In this document: positions 61,201-64,000 of the stretch, piece after piece
How the letters are laid out: every line of letters starts with the position of its first letter
Position numbering within the stretch: the first letter of the stretch is position 1
Assembly (NCBI GenBank): GCA_002633025.1
Contig: NMRB01000101.1
Coordinates: forward strand, 418,320 to 482,319
Origin: Notospermus geniculatus
Lineage: Eukaryota; Nemertea; Pilidiophora; Heteronemertea; Lineidae
Direction of reading: 5' to 3'
DNA length: 64,000 bases
Translations under genes and position numbers: made by a program
The notes under the pieces: model-generated
What the model saw: only the letters and a program-made list of their open reading frames with translations
Told to the model about the DNA's origin: nothing
Databases searched by the model: none

Positions 61201-61947
61201 ACAAGCGACTCCGTCTCAGACAGTACAGTTACTCAAAAAACAGTGGCGCTTGAAACAGCGAAATCGGAGCCACCAAGTGAATCAAAGAATATGCCAGCAG
61301 AAGGAAATAAAGCAAAAGAACCTAAAAATAAGTCAGAAGAAGGAAAACAGTCTCCAAAGGAGTCTCCGTCTGAATCACCAGCACTTACAACGCCGACCAC
61401 GGATGTCACGATAGTGACAAGCGGCTCCGTCTCAGGCAGTACAGTTACTCAAAAAACAGTGGTGGTTGAAACAGCGAAATCGGAGCCACCAAATGAATCA
61501 AAGAATACGCCAGCAGAAGGAAATAAAGCAAATGAACCTAAAAATAAGTCAGAAGAAGGAAAACAGTCTCCAAAGGAGTCTCCGTCTGAATCACCAGCAC
61601 TTACAACGCCGACCACGGATGTCACGATAGTGACAAGCGGCTCCGTCTCAGACAGTACAGTTACTCAAAAAACAGTGGTGGTTGAAACAGCGAAATCGGA
61701 GCCACCAAATGAATCAATATCAGGAAGCAAATCTAAGCCAGGAGAGGCAACTGAAGCAAATGAAGCAAAAGAAAAGTCAGCAGAGGAAAAAGAGGGGGAA
61801 AACGAGCATGCGTCGATGGATCTTGCTAACAGCTCTAATGGTCGCGCAAGAAGTAGAGACAGAACGAAGACGCACGGCAGACGACGGTCTGCATCAGCTA
61901 AAAAAAGCAAAAACACCGAAAATGAGACCATTGACGTAGTGGTTTAA
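58300..61947 (+). CDS. Large coiled-coil protein with expanded C-terminal repeats
   Basis: 1,215 residues, intact. The N-terminal 480 residues look globular (CGITKGLVTKNMNVPIRV; an EWQWDYFSYPSEL block). A linker of about 130 residues with Ser/Pro follows, then a coiled coil of about 260 residues (about 600-850), very rich in Met, Glu, Lys and Arg. After a Ser/Pro segment, residues about 950-1140 carry three near-identical 72-residue repeats of Glu/Lys/Pro/Thr/Val. The end is basic (GRRRSASAKKSKN). The layout is like that of large viral structural or tegument proteins, but no homology is recognised. It is divergent from the two small membrane-protein genes. Confidence 0.88.
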   Translation: MDRLRINRRNHTVGTTSISTHSPLDQIIPPGIHAVTGGSNASYPHIQNVENGVCRKMVTLGEKCFVDKEKISNKAFPDNIIDMLETSNVLMALMPMGAEDIDVSETEFNSWMTDKANVSTSYSDLTVFPLQVLDDTLAVLNDPDNFRATSVFQDFLFHALTKDKNVFFKTPRGANVPLNSPIKKLKRCIFPTMVAAFDRNDMITVFGNNTIDTCGITKGLVTKNMNVPIRVKADRLFGKEKLQLCDCNLFMCIAPSPDVLVSGLLVNRAAARRTRRKAPTTVNYGGQENVGWKSRVIRDTMETVHESSYVTTFWLEPLGNTYEAVHTQVKARCIEHGPRHVDTVQYRCLATIKIAHVPTQSTPLPTFNCSGKQMIEISPYILDLGTEWQWDYFSYPSELTRGRGMYTIGGTPPPSKPTAAPSTVLCRTTGMPPVLVPSYPLSILPSLTKCMKRTGHFPTVSGKKTKYMKPSLSSAFPPEVNELDKEDSAISKADLGDFGYVTRSSKMITIDRDRRLFDTAPEPEVNLRSKSPRPSVPRTLPAFGRSVGVMSMSSFDGLSDVSAQTDINDMISHTVLPSDRDTEHNTLLISRMDIELSTLSEEMIDSMKTDNKTISSTIDNVNKVMAGHMATITRHLQDEFHETIFKSVDETERQLQNFTDYVGRVDHVDDNIDSVRGRLKNFRTNMLGITKDTIIICVQSVLELRNIIIGLLDDYKTCRIKLMKMYQSAVESEDMMMKQKNIADVQNNEDARKKVEEEMEKIMKNLTVEFNELNKESDRIMNETKKQIERRIEAFDEEIDKRMKERRAMVHKYEEESYDAYRKIDMLIKKYQQKMYEEQLKNKEVMHRKALERRLTVSLPPTGSSHSSKSPIMSNSSPKKSSLPPFSPKCSPKGSSTMPTTQSMAGSRGEASVPVVETTVSGDPTESKSKPAGGNKAEEAKENPEEGKQSPSESPALTAPTTDVTIVTSDSVSDSTVTQKTVALETAKSEPPSESKNMPAEGNKAKEPKNKSEEGKQSPKESPSESPALTTPTTDVTIVTSGSVSGSTVTQKTVVVETAKSEPPNESKNTPAEGNKANEPKNKSEEGKQSPKESPSESPALTTPTTDVTIVTSGSVSDSTVTQKTVVVETAKSEPPNESISGSKSKPGEATEANEAKEKSAEEKEGENEHASMDLANSSNGRARSRDRTKTHGRRRSASAKKSKNTENETIDVVV
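61147..61730 (+). repeat. 216-bp coding tandem repeat
   Basis: Units begin TCTCCGTCTGAATCACCAGC at 61147, 61363 and 61579, exactly 216 bases apart, which keeps the reading frame (72 codons). Units differ at only a few positions, so expansion is recent or is being homogenised. The third is cut short near 61715. Confidence 0.92.
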
Positions 61948-62000
61948 GGGCAACAATCGCCTTTCAAAACGAATTCATCGAAGGAGCATTGAAGGATAAA

Positions 62001-62385
62001 AGTGGCGTTTACACCTATTGAAATTGCCGGGCCTGACCCTCCATTTTCATTTTTGCGTTTACACCTAAGAAAATCGGATCCGGATTAAAAATTCCCGGGC
62101 TATGTTAGCCCACTTTCGACAAGCGGGTCAGACCCGCCATGGATCCGGATCATACTTTAGCCCGGCAATTTCATAGGTGTGGACAGAAAAATGCCAGGTT
62201 AAAACGTTTACTGAGCCCGCCGACAGGAGTCGCTCTGCTAAAATTGAATGGCTGGTGTATCTATAAATAGCATGACCAGTGTTCCATATCGTAAGACGAA
62301 TAATAGGTGTGGACAGAAAATGTACTGGATCCGGGTTAAAATCGAATCCGTGCATGAAAAAATTGGATAGGTGTAAACGCCACTA
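62001..62385. mobile_element. MITE with AGTGGCGTTTACACCTAT ends
   Basis: A 385-bp element with 18-base inverted ends, GGATCC-containing inner repeats, and repeated ATAGGTGTGGACAG words. It lies about 50 bases after the stop of the 1,215-residue gene. Confidence 0.88.
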
Positions 62386-62570
62386 TTGATTCAAAAATCT
62401 TTGTTCATTGTCTGTTTAGTATCAGTAGGTTTTCATACAGCAACTGATTTCGTATTGTCAGGAAATAAACGCATGAGTTAGCACTCTGCGTGTTCGTGTC
62501 CGATGTAAACTCGGCCTAAAGGCCTCCTCCATAAACTGGATGACAAACGTCGACTTTTGTCATTTAGTGT

Positions 62571-62774
62571 ATGGAGGCCTTTATCGTACCAGAGTTCATG
62601 CTGGTCCGGGATGCTGGTAAATAGTTCAAGTTCGTGCTTGGTATCACTGGTGACGTTTCGGTGAGACTCATAGTTCTCAAGGATAAACCGGGCAAGGGAA
62701 AACTGTCCAAAAGAGTCAAACGGGCTTGTTGTGTTGAGAATAATCCGCTTTCAGAAATAGAAGTGTGCACATAG
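62571..62774 (+). pseudogene. Short coding-like frame with one stop
   Basis: ATG at 62571, TAG at codon 18 (62622), then the same frame runs on to a TAG at 62772. The composition after the stop is coding-like (a VLGITGDVSVRLIVLKD strand pattern and a basic stretch). No family recognised. It could be the remnant of a small gene. Confidence 0.3.
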
Positions 62775-62961
62775 CTTTTGGTACCACTTTCGCCCATTAC
62801 ATGTATTTCTTGGTATTCTTATCCAAATACACCACCAATACATCCACGCATTTTTCTGTGGTTAGATACAAATGTCAAATGGTAACTAGATAACATCCGT
62901 GTCCAATGGTGAATCAGTCCCTGTTCACACACGGAACATTTCGGAGCAACATGCCAAGATA

Positions 62962-63543
62962 GGGAGTTTTCGCAACTTACGCGAAACGCCTACGCAAACG
63001 CCTATGTTCACGCACGTTGGCGTTCGGGTAGGCGTTGCTTTTCTAGATTCGCAGATCGCACGTGTACGCCTACGTGAATTCTTACCACACAGTGAAAATA
63101 TTGTGGTAGCAATTTGGACCATATACAGCAACATGCAGAGGCAGTAGTAGCAAAGGGCGCACCTCTTGACCACTGCTGGGGATTCGTTGACGGAACAGTC
63201 AGACCGATCTGTCGCCCTGTGAATTTTCAGAGTGGGGTGCTGAATGAATTACAGCAACTGGACTTCTGGATGAAGATGGAAATCCGTACTACCTATATGG
63301 AGACGCAGCGTATCCAATCCGTCGCTGTTTGCTGAAGCCTTTCAAGAGTGCCAATTTGACAGANTTCACGAGGCGAGCTAAGGAACCACGAAAACCGTGC
63401 GTCTGAACAATAGAGCTATAACGAAGGTATACACGTGTGCCGTGAACAGACTTGAACGATATGATGTGTATACGTCATCAGTACCCATGAATTCACTACG
63501 TAGCCGTTCGCGTAGGCGTTTCGCGTAGGCTGCGAAAACTCCC
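62962..63543. mobile_element. PIF/Harbinger element with transposase remnant
   Basis: Inverted ends GGGAGTTTTCGCA and TGCGAAAACTCCC, extended by TACGCGAAACGCCTACGC-type words, flanked by TA. Inside, the plus strand encodes pieces of a Harbinger DDE domain: HCWGFVDGTVRPICRP (near 63165-63215) and YLYGDAAYPIRRCLLKPF (near 63290-63345), in different frames. An N is at 63364. Non-autonomous. Confidence 0.85.
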
Positions 63544-63545
63544 TA

Positions 63546-64000
63546 AAGAAAGAAACAATACCCGCACTATCCCCAGTGCCTGACCCGCTGGTTAGTCAAT
63601 TGCCCTTGAGCAAATTTGTAGATTTGTGTAACCAAGACCGCGTGTGGCGGGCCTACCACGCTTGTACTCTAGTAAACCAAGGATTTTGCAATTGGACTAA
63701 AAAGATTTTTTTCGTAGAGGCCAGAGACGTGCTAAAACGCACGGACCCTGAAGTTTTGGACAGGACATGGAATGACGTAGTGAAAGATCGAAACTGGTTA
63801 AAAACTGCGTGTACCAACGAAACAGAGGCGAAAATGAGCGACACAGAATTCTTAGAAGCAATAAAGAATTACGTAATGACGAAGTGTGATTCAGAATGCG
63901 GTAGAATCATCAATTTCATCGGAAATCGCAGCATACAGACCAACAGACCAACAGAAGCAGGGACTTATTTTCACGCTATTGCATTAGACGTCTTATTCGG
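63546..64000 (+). CDS. Unknown gene, 5' end obscured, runs off the window
   Basis: One frame open from 63546 to the end of the window (151 codons), with good coding composition: DPLVSQLPLSKFVDLC, then WTKKIFFVEARDVL, then TKCDSECGRIINF. It contains five cysteines and no transmembrane segment. No ATG occurs before about 63832, and the frame opens directly at the edge of the Harbinger element. The gene is therefore either interrupted by that insertion or has an upstream exon. Family not recognised. Confidence 0.6.

Noticed and set aside
58300-61947. Calling the 1,215-residue protein a myosin or kinesin tail
   Set aside because: The coiled coil is generic, with no motor domain or matching N-terminal fold.
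1-64000. Naming the host from the frequent TAGGCCTA word
   Set aside because: The word is common in several marine invertebrate groups as far as I recall; without counts across genomes it cannot identify the species.

Overview
The window looks like invertebrate animal nuclear DNA that carries an old, partly decayed integrated large double-stranded DNA virus, or a giant virus-derived mobile element. Host-genome signs are: 52-bp minisatellite arrays, tRNA-derived SINE copies, several families of terminal-inverted-repeat (TIR) elements including PIF/Harbinger fragments, spliceosomal introns, imperfect TTAGGG-type repeats, and a frequent TAGGCCTA word. The exact host cannot be named from this sequence. 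TTAGGG-type repeats fit deuterostomes or molluscs better than arthropods, but that is weak evidence. The virus side rests on a roughly 2,100-residue family-B DNA polymerase with complete exonuclease and polymerase motifs. Around it are compact, mostly intronless genes of unknown family, short or overlapping gene junctions, and a recurrent promoter-like motif. Whether it is closest to herpesvirus-like (for example malacoherpesvirus) or nimavirus-like elements is undecided.

Layout. 1-2.8 kb: minisatellite, a SINE and unassigned DNA. 2.9-13.6 kb: minus-strand genes, namely a UBA-like/ADP-ribosyltransferase-like gene split by a TIR-ended intron, the DNA polymerase, an RRM-like protein and a DUF4326 protein. 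13.7-18.7 kb: a second SINE, a minisatellite array in opposite orientation, and two copies of a fold-back repeat. 18.9-33.5 kb: a run of unrecognised virus-like genes, including a small paralogous family (20.8, 22.0 and 27.9 kb), an overlapping three-gene chain at 25.0-27.0 kb, and a gene with an in-frame stop at 31.9 kb. 35.3-38.6 kb: a four-exon Ulp1/C48 cysteine protease gene. 38.7-39.6 kb: a third, inverted fold-back copy. 40.6-43.1 kb: a small coiled-coil gene and a zinc-finger tyrosine recombinase. 43.9-57 kb: two IAP (BIR/UBA/RING) genes, an RRM-like gene, a TRAF homologue without its RING, and an ankyrin gene resembling the C-terminal half of IkB, with nested MITEs between them. 56.9-61.9 kb: two small membrane proteins and a 1,215-residue coiled-coil/repeat protein. 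62-64 kb: a MITE, a Harbinger element and the start of a further gene that runs off the window.

The polymerase would replicate the element. The tyrosine recombinase is a candidate for integration or excision. The IAP, TRAF and IkB-like genes all belong to the same TNF-receptor/NF-kB/apoptosis pathway, which suggests a captured set of signalling mimics. Several genes carry single breaks (frameshifts, one stop codon, or an N that coincides with a frame change), so the copy is probably not fully functional, although some breaks may be assembly errors.
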